From Bacteroidales bacterium UBA4070 (GTDB lineage: Bacteria; Bacteroidota; Bacteroidia; Bacteroidales; VadinHA17), in NCBI GenBank assembly GCA_002383485.1, contig DFYY01000001.1, positions 1 to 28,438 of the forward strand: DNA of 28,438 bases. Reading direction: 5' to 3'. Every line of letters begins with the position of its first letter. The stretch's first letter is position 1. Below are positions 1 through 7,981 of this stretch, piece by piece. Made by a program: the position numbers and the translations under genes. Below the pieces are notes generated by a model, which had not been told where the DNA came from, searched no databases, and saw only the letters and a list, made by a program, of their open reading frames with translations.

Positions 1-27
1 CGCAACTCGCAACTCGCAATTCGCACA
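1..27. repeat. Short tandem 7-base repeat
   Basis: The window opens with about three and a half copies of the 7-mer CGCAACT (CGCAACT CGCAACT CGCAATT CGCACAT), the later copies degenerate. It lies directly after the stop codon of the carboxyltransferase gene on the minus strand. It is too short and too regular to be CRISPR. It looks like an intergenic microsatellite, and the array may continue left of the window. Confidence 0.6.
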
Positions 28-30
28 TCC

Positions 31-1587
31 CTAAAGCGGCATGTTGCCATGCTTCCGCGAGGGCACCTTCACGCTCTTATTGCCCAGGGCCGAGAAGGCG
101 GAGAGCAGCTTGGCGCGTGTATATGCCGGGTCAATTACCTCATCTATATACCCCTTCTCATCAGCAATGAACGGGTTGGCAACCTTCTCTCGGTATTTTT
201 TTACCAGTTCCTTCTTCAGCGCTGCCGGATCCTTTGCCTCTGCCAGCTCACGCCGGTAGAGGATGGCAACGGCACCGTCAGGACCCATTACCGCTATCTC
301 AGCCGATGGCCATGCAAAGTTGAAATCGCCGCCCATTCCCTTGCTGTTCATCACTATATAGGCGCCGCCATAAGCCTTGCGCAGGATCACTGTGATGCGC
401 GGCACGGTGGCCTCGGCGTAGGCGAAAAGCAGCTTGGCACCGTGCCTGATGATGCCTGAGTGTTCCTGGTCCTTGCCCGGAAGGAATCCGGGCACATCTT
501 CGAGGGTGAGGAGAGGTATGTTGAAGGCATCGCAGAAGCGTATGAACCGCGCTCCCTTGGTCGATGAGTCAATATCCAGTACACCGGCAAGCACCTTTGG
601 CTGGTTGGCGACGATCCCTATTGTCCTGCCTTCCAATCGGGCGAAGCCGGTGATGATATTACCCGCGAAGAGTTCCGAAGTCTCGAAGAAGCTTTTGCGG
701 TCAACTATCTGGTTTATCACGTCACGCACGTCATAGGCCTTGTTGGGATCATCCGGCACTATATCCCGCAGCTTCGGGTTGAAGTCAGGTGTATCAGCTG
801 TAAAATCAGCCACGGGAGGATTCTCAAGGTTGTTTGAGGGAAGATATGAGAGGAACTTCCTGACGGCGATGATTGTGTTCTCCTCATCGTCATATATCAT
901 GTTCGCCACCCCGCTCTTTCGTGCGTGTACCTCGGCGCCGCCAAGATCCTCGCTGCTGACCTCCTCGTTCAGCACCTCCCTGACCACGTTCGGGCCGGTG
1001 ACAAACATGTAGCTGGTTCGGCTGGTCATGAACACCCAGTCGGTCAGTGCGGGTGCATACACAGCCCCGCCGGCCGCTGGTCCCATCACCACAGATATCT
1101 GCGGGATGATGCCTGACGACTGGATTATATTGTTAAAAATTACGGCATATCCGTTGAGGCTGGCTATTCCCTCCTGGATCCGCGCTCCTCCGGAGTCATT
1201 GATGCCGATGAAAGGGGCTCCCATCTTCAGTGCCATCTCCTGTACCTTGGCAATCTTGCGGGCATGGACGATGCCAAGAGAGCCTCCCATAATTGTAAAA
1301 TCCTGTGCGAAGGCAAAGACAAGCCTGCCGTCGACCTTCCCATGGCCTGTGACTACACCGTCACCGTATGCGAGTTCAACTTTTCCGAACTCAACTCCCT
1401 GATCAGATGGGGTGACATAGGCATCAATCTCCTCGAAAGTGCCTTCGTCAAATAGAAGAGCTATCCTCTCGTGAGCCGTAAGCTTGCCCTTGGTGTGCTG
1501 CTTTCTGATTCGCTCTGCGCTGTACTGTTTCTTCAGCGCCTCTTCTCTTTCAATGAATGATCTGAAATATTTCCCGTTTATATCCAT
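31..1587 (-). CDS. pccB: Acyl-CoA carboxylase carboxyltransferase subunit (propionyl-CoA carboxylase beta / methylmalonyl-CoA decarboxylase alpha)
   Basis: This is a full-length 518-aa biotin-dependent carboxyltransferase. It moves a carboxyl group between biotin and propionyl-CoA (methylmalonyl-CoA), the step Bacteroidetes use in propionate/succinate metabolism. Both crotonase-like halves are present. The N-terminal half has the glycine-rich CoA/oxyanion segments GGARIQEG (residues 133-140) and GPAAGG (169-174). The C-terminal half has YGGAYIVMNSK and GPDGAVAILYRREL. The length matches PccB/MmdA and the start ATG encodes MDINGKYFRS. The gene is the rightmost member of its transcript; biotin carrier or carboxylase subunits, if linked, would lie left of the window. 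The sequence alone cannot separate the sodium-pumping decarboxylase subunit from the ATP-driven carboxylase subunit. Confidence 0.95.
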   Translation of the reverse strand: MDINGKYFRSFIEREEALKKQYSAERIRKQHTKGKLTAHERIALLFDEGTFEEIDAYVTPSDQGVEFGKVELAYGDGVVTGHGKVDGRLVFAFAQDFTIMGGSLGIVHARKIAKVQEMALKMGAPFIGINDSGGARIQEGIASLNGYAVIFNNIIQSSGIIPQISVVMGPAAGGAVYAPALTDWVFMTSRTSYMFVTGPNVVREVLNEEVSSEDLGGAEVHARKSGVANMIYDDEENTIIAVRKFLSYLPSNNLENPPVADFTADTPDFNPKLRDIVPDDPNKAYDVRDVINQIVDRKSFFETSELFAGNIITGFARLEGRTIGIVANQPKVLAGVLDIDSSTKGARFIRFCDAFNIPLLTLEDVPGFLPGKDQEHSGIIRHGAKLLFAYAEATVPRITVILRKAYGGAYIVMNSKGMGGDFNFAWPSAEIAVMGPDGAVAILYRRELAEAKDPAALKKELVKKYREKVANPFIADEKGYIDEVIDPAYTRAKLLSAFSALGNKSVKVPSRKHGNMPL

Positions 1588-1664
1588 ACATGAACTGTTG
1601 GCAATAAAAGACTCCCACGTCGTTGAGACGGCATGACAAAAGTCATTATTTTGCCTCGTTTATC

Positions 1665-1686
1665 CAAATCTATTTTCGAACGAAAA
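1665..1686 (-). promoter_or_regulatory. Candidate promoter -7 box with adjacent palindrome, carboxyltransferase gene
   Basis: On the minus strand TAGATTTG (1665-1672) fits the Bacteroidetes -7 consensus TAnnTTTG and would give a leader of roughly 70 bases. No good -33 TTTG is seen. Touching its upstream edge is a perfect 14-bp palindrome, TTTTCGTTCGAAAA (1673-1686), in the place where a repressor or activator could act. The function is inferred from position only. Confidence 0.4.
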
Positions 1687-1739
1687 CAGATGGCATGCTA
1701 TTAATGTTTAATAAACAGGCAGATAAAAGTTGAACAAAA

Positions 1740-2420
1740 TTATTTCACATATGGTTTGATTGCGTCTGCCCAGACCTTGTAAGCCTTGTATGACAGGTGC
1801 AGACCATCAACGCTGTAGCTGCGCGGAAGGTGGTTATTGGAGTCAGCCATCAGGCTGAACAGATCAACGTAAGTATGGCCCGTTTCTTCCGCCATTGCCT
1901 TCAGCATACTGTTGAGCTCCATGATTTCCGGTGTTTTGTTCGTATGGTTCTTTGCCATCCCGGTGGACGGGTTGACAGGCAATACGCTCTGGATGTAGAT
2001 TTTTGTTCGTGGTGATTCTGCACGGACCCTCCCGAGAATCTTCCTGTAGTTTGCAGCCACCTCGGCAGGGGTCATATTCCTGGAGAGGTCATTGACCCCG
2101 ATCATAATGAACAACTTTTTGGGCTGCAGCTTTGTAATGGCGTCAAGACGGAAGAGTATTCCCTCGGTGATGTCAGCGCTGATACCCCTGTTAATGCATT
2201 TTTTGTTGCCCAGCAACTCGAACCACTCTGCCCCGTCAGTGATGCTGTTACCCAGGAAGACGATCTCATTCTTTATGTCCGGCAGGTTATCATACATGTC
2301 CTTGCTGTGCCACCAGTAGGGGGCGAATTTGGAACTGTCGACGGCGGCGGTCTGTGTCTGTGAGCTGATAAAACCGGTTGCACTGATCAATGCTACAACA
2401 AGAAGAAAGAGTCTTTTCAT
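1740..2420 (-). CDS. Secreted SGNH/GDSL-family esterase
   Basis: This is a 226-aa SGNH-hydrolase. The four family blocks are visible: GNSI with catalytic Ser59, the block II glycine in NRGIS (Gly79), GVND (108-111), and DGLH with Asp205 and His208. An N-terminal hydrophobic stretch after MKRLF (residues 4-20) is a signal peptide, so it acts in the periplasm or outside. The start at 2420 is preferred over an in-frame ATG 13 codons upstream because it begins the signal peptide and overlaps the kinase stop codon as ATGA, implying translational coupling. It closes an operon with a sugar importer and sugar kinase, so a role in removing acetyl groups from sugars is plausible. The substrate cannot be read from the sequence. 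Confidence 0.9.
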   Translation of the reverse strand: MKRLFLLVVALISATGFISSQTQTAAVDSSKFAPYWWHSKDMYDNLPDIKNEIVFLGNSITDGAEWFELLGNKKCINRGISADITEGILFRLDAITKLQPKKLFIMIGVNDLSRNMTPAEVAANYRKILGRVRAESPRTKIYIQSVLPVNPSTGMAKNHTNKTPEIMELNSMLKAMAEETGHTYVDLFSLMADSNNHLPRSYSVDGLHLSYKAYKVWADAIKPYVK

Positions 2421-3517
2421 TTTGATATCTTTTTGATTATATGGACCATTTTGTCCCACTGTGCCTCCATGTCCTGAAGCAGCGTCAGCTGTACCCTCGT
2501 ACGCTGCAGGTTGTGTAACGGATATTTGATCTTGTAGTAATTGTCACCGTCAATATAGTCTGTCAGGAACCTGGTAGCCATGATGTATGTCATGAGCTTC
2601 GGCGCAAACGGAAGGTACTCTGTCTCCGTGGAGTTAAGCGTCTCCCTGGTTTCGGAGATGAATCCCTCGGCGTATGCCCTGTATATCTCTATGTCCATTG
2701 AGACGGCCGAAAGGTCCAGGCTGTCTTCTTCGGCCCTGTTGGTGGCGGTACGTATAGCGTCGCCGAAATCGTAATGCACGTATCCCGGCATCACTGTGTC
2801 GAGGTCTATTATGAGCAGTGCCTTGTCATTCCGGTCAAAGAGAATATTATTGAATTTGGTGTCGTTATGGGTGATTCTTAGAGGAATACGTCCTTCGGCG
2901 CCCAGTCTGAGGATAGTTTTCATCTCCTCCTCGCGACTGGTAATTCCTTCGATCTCACGGCTGACCGATGTCACCCTTCCTGCAGGATCCCTGCTTATCA
3001 CCTCATGGAAGGTTTCAAGTCGCTTTGCGATATTGTGGAAGTCGGGTATCGTCTCGTGGAGCGGTTCGCCGGGAAGGTCAGCCAGCAGGGCCTGGAACCT
3101 TCCGGTTATCCTGCCTCCTTCAAAGGCCTTGTGACTGCTGTCTACCCGCTCGTAGGATCTGTGGTCAGAGATGAAGATGAACATCCTCCAGTACCGTCCT
3201 TCGTCATCCGTGATGAAGGATCTTCCGGTCTCCTGGTCAGGTATGAGGGTAAGGCACTCCCGCTTCACGTTGCTGCCAGGTATTGCGGCAATCTTTCCGG
3301 CGAGGTGGGTGGTTACCCGCTCCATGTTCTCCTGGAGGGCAGGTATGTTCTTGAATACGTTGCTGTTGAGCCGCTGAAGTATATAATTGTCGGATGCTTC
3401 TTCAGCCGTAACAATTTTGTAAGTGTCATGTATATGGCCAGGTCCGAATTGCCTTCCTTGCAGGAATGAGCCCTCCGCGCCGAACCGGCTGAAGATTTTT
3501 TTCAGGTCTGGTTCCAT
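2417..3517 (-). CDS. APH-fold sugar kinase, N-acetylhexosamine 1-kinase (NahK)-like
   Basis: A 366-aa aminoglycoside-phosphotransferase-fold kinase. The catalytic loop THNDTKFNN (residues 216-224, catalytic Asp219) and the metal-binding DLD (238-240) are present. The N-lobe has the nucleotide loop GHIHDTY (27-33) and YILQRLNSNVF (45-55), a signature typical of the Bacteroidetes NahK-like branch rather than of antibiotic kinases. Known members phosphorylate N-acetylhexosamines at C1. The gene lies 10 bases after an importer gene of the NagP type and overlaps the esterase gene by 4 bases, which fits a sugar-salvage operon. It acts in the cytoplasm. The exact sugar is inferred from family and context. 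Confidence 0.85.
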   Translation of the reverse strand: MEPDLKKIFSRFGAEGSFLQGRQFGPGHIHDTYKIVTAEEASDNYILQRLNSNVFKNIPALQENMERVTTHLAGKIAAIPGSNVKRECLTLIPDQETGRSFITDDEGRYWRMFIFISDHRSYERVDSSHKAFEGGRITGRFQALLADLPGEPLHETIPDFHNIAKRLETFHEVISRDPAGRVTSVSREIEGITSREEEMKTILRLGAEGRIPLRITHNDTKFNNILFDRNDKALLIIDLDTVMPGYVHYDFGDAIRTATNRAEEDSLDLSAVSMDIEIYRAYAEGFISETRETLNSTETEYLPFAPKLMTYIMATRFLTDYIDGDNYYKIKYPLHNLQRTRVQLTLLQDMEAQWDKMVHIIKKISK

Positions 3518-3527
3518 GGCCGTTCTT

Positions 3528-4871
3528 CTATCTTCTCTTTAGCCTGTAGCCGTGCAGGGAGTAGTAAAGGAGGATCAGGTAGGACGGGAGACATACCCAG
3601 TATGCTGACTGTGTGCTGAATATGTCAGCCATTTTACCGTATATGAGCGGAATGACTGCACCTCCCACAACCGCCATCACCAGCAGGGCAGAGGCGGTTT
3701 TTGTGAACCGGCCTACGCCGTTGAGTGCCAGCGGCCACATGGAAGGCCATATCAGGGCGTTGGCAAGTCCCAGCAGCGCCACAAACAGCACTGTGACCGG
3801 TATTGTAAGGGTAACGGCCTCGAAGGTAACAAGATCCCGGAACGGCATTGTTATCTGCTGACTGGCGGGGGTGAGAACTGCCCCCAGGGTGAATATCAGC
3901 CCCAGAATTGCGGAGATGCGCAGAGCATTTACCTGTGAAAGGACCTTGGGAATGAGGGCTATCCCGCAGATATATCCGATGATCATTCCAAGCATTGTGA
4001 GAGAGGTAAAGTACTTGGCAGAGGACATGTCAATGCTGAGCGACTGTCCGTAGCGGATGATGGTGTCTCCGGCGATGACTTCGACGCCTACATAGAAGAA
4101 GAGTGCGATGGCACCCACGATCATATGCGGAAAATGCCAGATGCTTGTTTTGTTCGCGTTGGAGTCGCCAACGGAGGGCTCCTCCGCATCGGTGTCGACC
4201 TCCGGCAGGTGCGCAAAGCGAAGGAGAAGTCCCAGTGCCACCAGGATGACGGCCATGATAATATAAGGATTTATGACACGGGTGGCCAGTTCATCGAGTA
4301 TTCCGGCGCGCACTACGGCATCGGCGGCCTCCGCGAGCTGCCTGTCAAGAACGTGTGAGTCCTTCATGATGTGGGCTCCGAGGATGATGGGAGCGATGGC
4401 TCCTGCAAACTTGTTGGCGATGCCCATCATGCTGATTCGTTTTGCGGCGCTCTCACGCGGACCGATAATTGTCACATAAGGGTTTGAGGCAGTCTGAAGA
4501 AGAGCCATCCCTGTTCCCTGTACGAAGAGACCGAGCAGAAAGATGGGGTAGCTCCTGTCCAGCGCTGCGGGGATAAAGATGAGCGCTCCCACGGCCATAA
4601 CCCAGAGACCGATGGACATACCATTCTTGAACCCGGTCTTCTTGAGCACGGCCGACGATGGCAGCGACATTACGAAATAAGAGATATAGAAGGCTGTGGT
4701 CACAAAATAGGCCTGGAAATCAGTAAGCTCACAGGCGGTGCGAAGGAACGGAATAAGAATACCGTTAAGCCATGTGATAAATCCGAAGATGAAAAAGAAA
4801 ATGGCAATGACCGTCATGCCAACGATGTAATTCTTGCGGCTCATGGGGGCCGCTGCTGCACCTGTAATCAT
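3528..4871 (-). CDS. Sugar:proton symporter of the FucP/GluP/NagP family (MFS)
   Basis: A 447-aa integral membrane protein with about 12 hydrophobic segments. The first segment has the family pattern FFFIFGFITWLNGILIPFL, followed by a second helix containing FYISYFVMSLPSS; together these are characteristic of the FucP/NagP branch of MFS sugar importers. The start may be Met1 or Met10 (MSRKNYIVG), the latter matching the usual length better. It is the first gene of a leftward operon with the kinase and esterase. A promoter is visible 70 bases upstream. The divergent neighbour resembles NagD, which favours N-acetylglucosamine or a related sugar as the substrate; this is inference. Confidence 0.88.
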   Translation of the reverse strand: MITGAAAAPMSRKNYIVGMTVIAIFFFIFGFITWLNGILIPFLRTACELTDFQAYFVTTAFYISYFVMSLPSSAVLKKTGFKNGMSIGLWVMAVGALIFIPAALDRSYPIFLLGLFVQGTGMALLQTASNPYVTIIGPRESAAKRISMMGIANKFAGAIAPIILGAHIMKDSHVLDRQLAEAADAVVRAGILDELATRVINPYIIMAVILVALGLLLRFAHLPEVDTDAEEPSVGDSNANKTSIWHFPHMIVGAIALFFYVGVEVIAGDTIIRYGQSLSIDMSSAKYFTSLTMLGMIIGYICGIALIPKVLSQVNALRISAILGLIFTLGAVLTPASQQITMPFRDLVTFEAVTLTIPVTVLFVALLGLANALIWPSMWPLALNGVGRFTKTASALLVMAVVGGAVIPLIYGKMADIFSTQSAYWVCLPSYLILLYYSLHGYRLKRR

Positions 4872-4939
4872 CTTGTTTCTGGTATGAAGTGGTTGTGGTT
4901 AAGTTTGCCGCAGCTGTATCAAATGCGGTGGTTTGGCAT

Positions 4940-4970
4940 CAAAACTACTCTTTTTGAAAATAAACTGCAA
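4940..4970 (-). promoter_or_regulatory. Promoter of the sugar importer operon
   Basis: On the minus strand the -7 box TAGTTTTG (4940-4947) matches TAnnTTTG, and a -33 TTG (4968-4970) lies 20 bases upstream, the expected Bacteroidetes spacing. The start site would fall near 4933, giving a leader of about 60 bases. Confidence 0.55.
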
Positions 4971-5085
4971 CAACACCAGGCATTAAAAATGGTCGCGGCC
5001 CGGCTGCCGGCAACCCTTGTGACCTGCTTGCGCCGGGCGAAACAAAAATGTCACAGGTTAACTCAGCTGATGGCCTGATTCTTTC

Positions 5086-5116
5086 TTTACAATCTGACTG
5101 CGAAATGTTAATTTTG
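5086..5116 (+). promoter_or_regulatory. Promoter of the NagD-like gene
   Basis: TAATTTTG (5109-5116) fits the Bacteroidetes -7 consensus. TTTA (5086-5089) is a near match to the -33 element with a 19-base spacer. The start codon follows 14 bases after the -7 box, so the leader would be very short. Confidence 0.5.
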
Positions 5117-5130
5117 CGGCAGATTACAAA

Positions 5131-5925
5131 ATGATGAAAAACAGAGAGATTATTGAAAGGATAAAGAGCAAGAAGGCTTTTATCAGCGACATGGACGGAG
5201 TTATTTACCATGGCAACAAGCTTCTTCCGGGTGTGCCGGAGTTCGTGGAGTGGCTAAAGAAGGAGGGGAAGAAGTTTCTTTTCCTTACAAACTCCAGTGA
5301 AAGAACCCCAAAAGAGCTTCAGGAGAAGATGTCGAGGCTGGGGATTGACCTTGAGGAGAATGTTTTTTATACAAGTGCCCTGGCTACGGCTCATTTTATT
5401 GCTGCACAGAGACCCGGGGGTACGGCATATATAATAGGCGAGGCCGGACTTATTAACGCCATGTACAATGCAGGCTATACAATGAACAACTATAATCCTG
5501 ACTATGTGGTTGTGGGTGACACCCGGAGCTACAGCTTCGAGAAGATTGAGCAGGCAGTGAACCTGGTGCTCAAGGGGGCCAAGCTGATAGGGACCAATCC
5601 CGATCTTACCGGTCCGGTGGAGAATGGTATCATACCGGCTACCAAGGCCCTGATCTCTCCGATAGAGCTGGCCACCGGCAGGCAGGCTTATTTTGTGGGC
5701 AAGCCGAACCCCCTTATGATGCGTATTGCACTTAAGAAGATTGGCTGTTCCAATGATGAGACGATCATCATAGGCGACAGGATGGACACAGATATAATTG
5801 CAGGGATTGAGTCTGAAATTGATACACTGCTGGTTCTGACAGGTATATCAACGCTTAAGTCGGCTGAGAAATTCCCCTACAGGCCTTCATTTGTGCTTGA
5901 AGGGGTGGCTGACCTGATTCAGTAG
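5131..5925 (+). CDS. HAD-IIA phosphatase, NagD-like
   Basis: A 264-aa haloacid-dehalogenase-type phosphatase of subclass IIA. Motif I is DMDGVIYHG (nucleophile Asp20, acid Asp22), motif II is TNSS (53-56), the catalytic lysine is in GKPNP (Lys191), and motif III is GDRMDTD (215-221). The C2-type cap between motifs II and III and the total length match NagD/4-nitrophenylphosphatase-like enzymes, which remove phosphate from nucleotides or sugar phosphates in the cytoplasm. The start may be either of two adjacent ATG codons (5131 or 5134). It is divergent from an N-acetyl-sugar-type import operon, mirroring the nag-locus association of E. coli nagD, though the substrate cannot be deduced. Confidence 0.9.
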   Translation: MMKNREIIERIKSKKAFISDMDGVIYHGNKLLPGVPEFVEWLKKEGKKFLFLTNSSERTPKELQEKMSRLGIDLEENVFYTSALATAHFIAAQRPGGTAYIIGEAGLINAMYNAGYTMNNYNPDYVVVGDTRSYSFEKIEQAVNLVLKGAKLIGTNPDLTGPVENGIIPATKALISPIELATGRQAYFVGKPNPLMMRIALKKIGCSNDETIIIGDRMDTDIIAGIESEIDTLLVLTGISTLKSAEKFPYRPSFVLEGVADLIQ

Positions 5926-5929
5926 TACC

Positions 5930-5954
5930 TTCCGGCATATCTCCGGGAATTTTT
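5930..5954 (+). terminator. Weak hairpin terminator between convergent genes
   Basis: TTCCGG, a 7-base loop and CCGGGAA form a short stem with one bulged G, followed by five T. It lies 5 bases after the NagD-like stop codon and between converging genes. Confidence 0.4.
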
Positions 5955-5963
5955 GCCTAATGA

Positions 5964-6839
5964 TCAGTAGGTGCGGGTCATAGTCTGAGGTACAGCCACT
6001 ATGAAGTCCGCCACCCCCTTGTTCTCTTCAGAGAGATTGCTGATGTCATCCTGCAGGACGGTGGTGATTGTGGCAACCCTGACATCGGGCCTGTCAAGCC
6101 TGAGATAGTGGACTATCCCCTGGTAATTGTCAGAGTGGTATGCGCCGTTGTAATGAATGAATTTCTTTCCTTCAGCCAGGTTGACTGCAATAAAGTGAGC
6201 CATTGTGGCATCCTTTATTGCCTGTGCTTTCGGGAAGTTCAGGTTTGGTTTGCCTCCCATCCCCGGCATTGATAACATATCCTTGTAGCATTTCAGTTCA
6301 GGGTCATATGATACCGGCAGCGGTGCCATGTATCTTTTTGCCTCTTGTGTCAGGCTGTCGAGGACCTCGAATCCCCCACGCGAGACCATTGAGGCGTACC
6401 TCCTGGGTACATTTGTTGCGATAAAGGGCAATCCGTTTTTCCTGGCAAACTCCACCAGTGGCTTGTAATCTGTCTTGTAGTTCTTCCAGAGCTTTGCCTC
6501 TGACTCGAACTTGTCAGCCTGGTATTTTGTCCCCAGGTATTCATCGAGAAGCAACTGGTTGTCAGCTTCGAACATCTCAGCCCCGATGATCAGGTTGTTC
6601 CCGGCTACGCTGTGAAGACCGGCAGTGATCTCCAGCTCCAGCCAGTGGGATATTGGATTGTCATGCAATTCGCCGAAAAAGACCACATCGGCGGAGCTGA
6701 TCATTTCGATCATCTTCTCATACTTCACGTTTTTGCCTTCGGAATCATACAGCATATATGCCGGCTTGTCGGATTTGAATGCCATCGCCGTCAGAGCTGC
6801 AAGAAAAAGAAGAAGTGTTGTTTTCATTTTGGAAGCCAT
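5964..6839 (-). CDS. ChaN-like exported protein (DUF399, Tiki/TraB-like fold)
   Basis: A 291-aa protein (287 if started at Met5) with an N-terminal signal peptide (about residues 5-22, ending TAMAFKSD) and no lipobox cysteine. The segment VVFFGELHDNPISHWLE is the hallmark GE-x-HD motif of the ChaN/DUF399 family. A second family histidine lies in YNGAYHSDNYQG near the C-terminus. Family members are periplasmic or envelope proteins linked to haem or iron handling, and the Tiki superfamily includes metalloproteases. It is transcribed alone, convergent with the phosphatase gene. The biological role here is unknown. Confidence 0.85.
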   Translation of the reverse strand: MASKMKTTLLLFLAALTAMAFKSDKPAYMLYDSEGKNVKYEKMIEMISSADVVFFGELHDNPISHWLELEITAGLHSVAGNNLIIGAEMFEADNQLLLDEYLGTKYQADKFESEAKLWKNYKTDYKPLVEFARKNGLPFIATNVPRRYASMVSRGGFEVLDSLTQEAKRYMAPLPVSYDPELKCYKDMLSMPGMGGKPNLNFPKAQAIKDATMAHFIAVNLAEGKKFIHYNGAYHSDNYQGIVHYLRLDRPDVRVATITTVLQDDISNLSEENKGVADFIVAVPQTMTRTY

Positions 6840-6879
6840 ATATCTGTTAAAATTAATGTACTGTGAAAAACCAGGACAA

Positions 6880-6903
6880 ATAAACCGATTATTCCCGGTT
6901 TAT
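6880..6903. promoter_or_regulatory. Inverted repeat upstream of the ChaN-like gene
   Basis: ATAAACCG and CGGTTTAT form a perfect 8-bp inverted repeat around 8 bases (6880-6887 and 6896-6903), 41 bases upstream of the ChaN-like start codon. No T-tract follows on either strand, so an operator is more likely than a terminator. Confidence 0.3.
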
Positions 6904-6954
6904 CCGGCATATTTCTACGGATAGAACAACAGATAAGCAGAAAGGTTAAAAATG

Positions 6955-7110
6955 CTACTTCTGGATTGACTCTTGTTTTTTGGACCAGTTTGTCAGCGCA
7001 GATTTGACATTGTAATCTTTGGCGTACATGAAGGCTGTTTTGCCCTGTGCATCTTTCACTAGCGGGTCTGCCCCCTTCATAACCAGGGTAACACCTGACT
7101 TGTCAGCAGC
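6955..7110 (-). pseudogene. 3' remnant of an ankyrin-repeat gene
   Basis: An open stretch of 51 codons on the minus strand ends at TAG (6955-6957). It reads like the last ankyrin repeat of a larger protein: LVMKGADPLVKDAQGKTAFM followed by YAKDYN, matching the ankyrin pattern GADP..KD..GKTA...A. It has no start codon and is bounded upstream by an in-frame TAA (7111-7113), so only the tail of the gene survives. It is 11 bases downstream of a small hypothetical gene; the junction looks like a deletion scar. Confidence 0.6.
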
Positions 7111-7121
7111 TTAATCAGTGA

Positions 7122-7283
7122 CTACGCCTTTTCCTTTTTCAGTCTCCGGGCAATGGCTTCATTGTCTTCCTTCGCACGGTTATCCCTATGAAGTGAATAC
7201 TCTTCCCTGCGTTTAGCCATAGCTTTAACGTTATCCTCTCTGGGTTCAGGAACACGGATGTTGTAAGTTAATTCATTTTGCAT
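7122..7283 (-). CDS. Small hypothetical protein, 53 aa, highly charged
   Basis: The ORF starting with MQNELTYNIRVPEP and ending RRLKKEKA is 53 aa long, about 40 percent charged, with a helix-prone basic/acidic C-terminal half. A longer in-frame extension (to 7412) is possible, but this start is preferred because a promoter box lies immediately upstream. TATCTTTG (7288-7295) ends 4 bases before the ATG, so the mRNA would be leaderless or nearly so. A possible -33 TTTG (7318-7321) has a slightly long 22-base spacer. I do not recognise a family. The downstream ankyrin remnant may once have been its operon partner. Confidence 0.5.
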   Translation of the reverse strand: MQNELTYNIRVPEPREDNVKAMAKRREEYSLHRDNRAKEDNEAIARRLKKEKA

Positions 7284-7472
7284 AGGGCAAAGATACATCA
7301 CAAAAGGGCCTGATTTACAAATCACTGATAATAAATACCGGATTATGACCTGAAATAGCATTAACCAGGGTTGAATCGAACAAAAATCAGAGATCTCCGT
7401 ATAAAGGATCACAAGTATACGATTTCGATTTTCGTCAGGAATATTTTATCGGAAAACTGAACTTTGTCAATC

Positions 7473-7862
7473 ATGAAAAGAGCTTTATTGATTCTGATTA
7501 TCCAGCTGATTGGCATCAACATCTTTGCTCAGACATTCAAAAGCAATTCTGCGACAATCAGGAGAGGCGGATTTGAGATAGACAGGACTGCCAGGTCAAT
7601 TGTAATCAGTGACAGGGAGATCACGATCTCCAATTACCTGAACGGCAACACTGAGCCACTGGTACTGAATGTGTACCTTGTTGAGGAAAAGGAGGACAGG
7701 TTTGACGGTGTATGCAGGTACTATTACTGCACTGCAAAGAATGAGGACAAGTTAAGTCCTTATCAGAAGATCATTGTCATCAGGAAGCCATTTTCAATCA
7801 CGCTTGAGTTGTTCCTTGCGGACAACAACAAATATGTACACGACCTGGAGATAAACGGGTAG
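7473..7862 (+). CDS. Exported hypothetical protein, 129 aa
   Basis: The start ATG at 7473 gives a clear signal peptide (MKRALLILIIQLIGINIFAQ, with cleavage expected after IFAQ) and a mature domain of about 110 aa. The mature part is rich in beta-strand patterns alternating charged and hydrophobic residues, with a CRYYYCT segment holding two cysteines that could form a disulfide. An in-frame TTG three codons upstream is less likely. It is flanked by unrelated genes on the minus strand, so it is probably transcribed alone. No family was recognised. Confidence 0.7.
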   Translation: MKRALLILIIQLIGINIFAQTFKSNSATIRRGGFEIDRTARSIVISDREITISNYLNGNTEPLVLNVYLVEEKEDRFDGVCRYYYCTAKNEDKLSPYQKIIVIRKPFSITLELFLADNNKYVHDLEING

Positions 7863-7981
7863 GAGGCTTCACCTCAGGTTCCGGCAAGAATTCAAATAAT
7901 ATCAACCAGTTAATTCTGGTAAATCTTCATCTCCATTTTGGCAATAGATCCAAATCTTATGTCTTTGGTTCCAGTCTTTCG

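Noticed and set aside
1..27. Possible CRISPR repeats
   Set aside because: The 7-base units are contiguous without spacers, so it is a microsatellite.
3005..3469. 154-codon frame opposite the sugar kinase
   Set aside because: It is a shadow frame; the minus strand encodes a complete kinase with conserved motifs.
4998..5038. GC-rich hairpin with a GCCGGCAACC segment, considered as a SAM-type riboswitch
   Set aside because: Only one short segment resembles the consensus, the other conserved boxes are missing, and no methionine gene is nearby. The 6-bp stem with a 29-base loop is weak.
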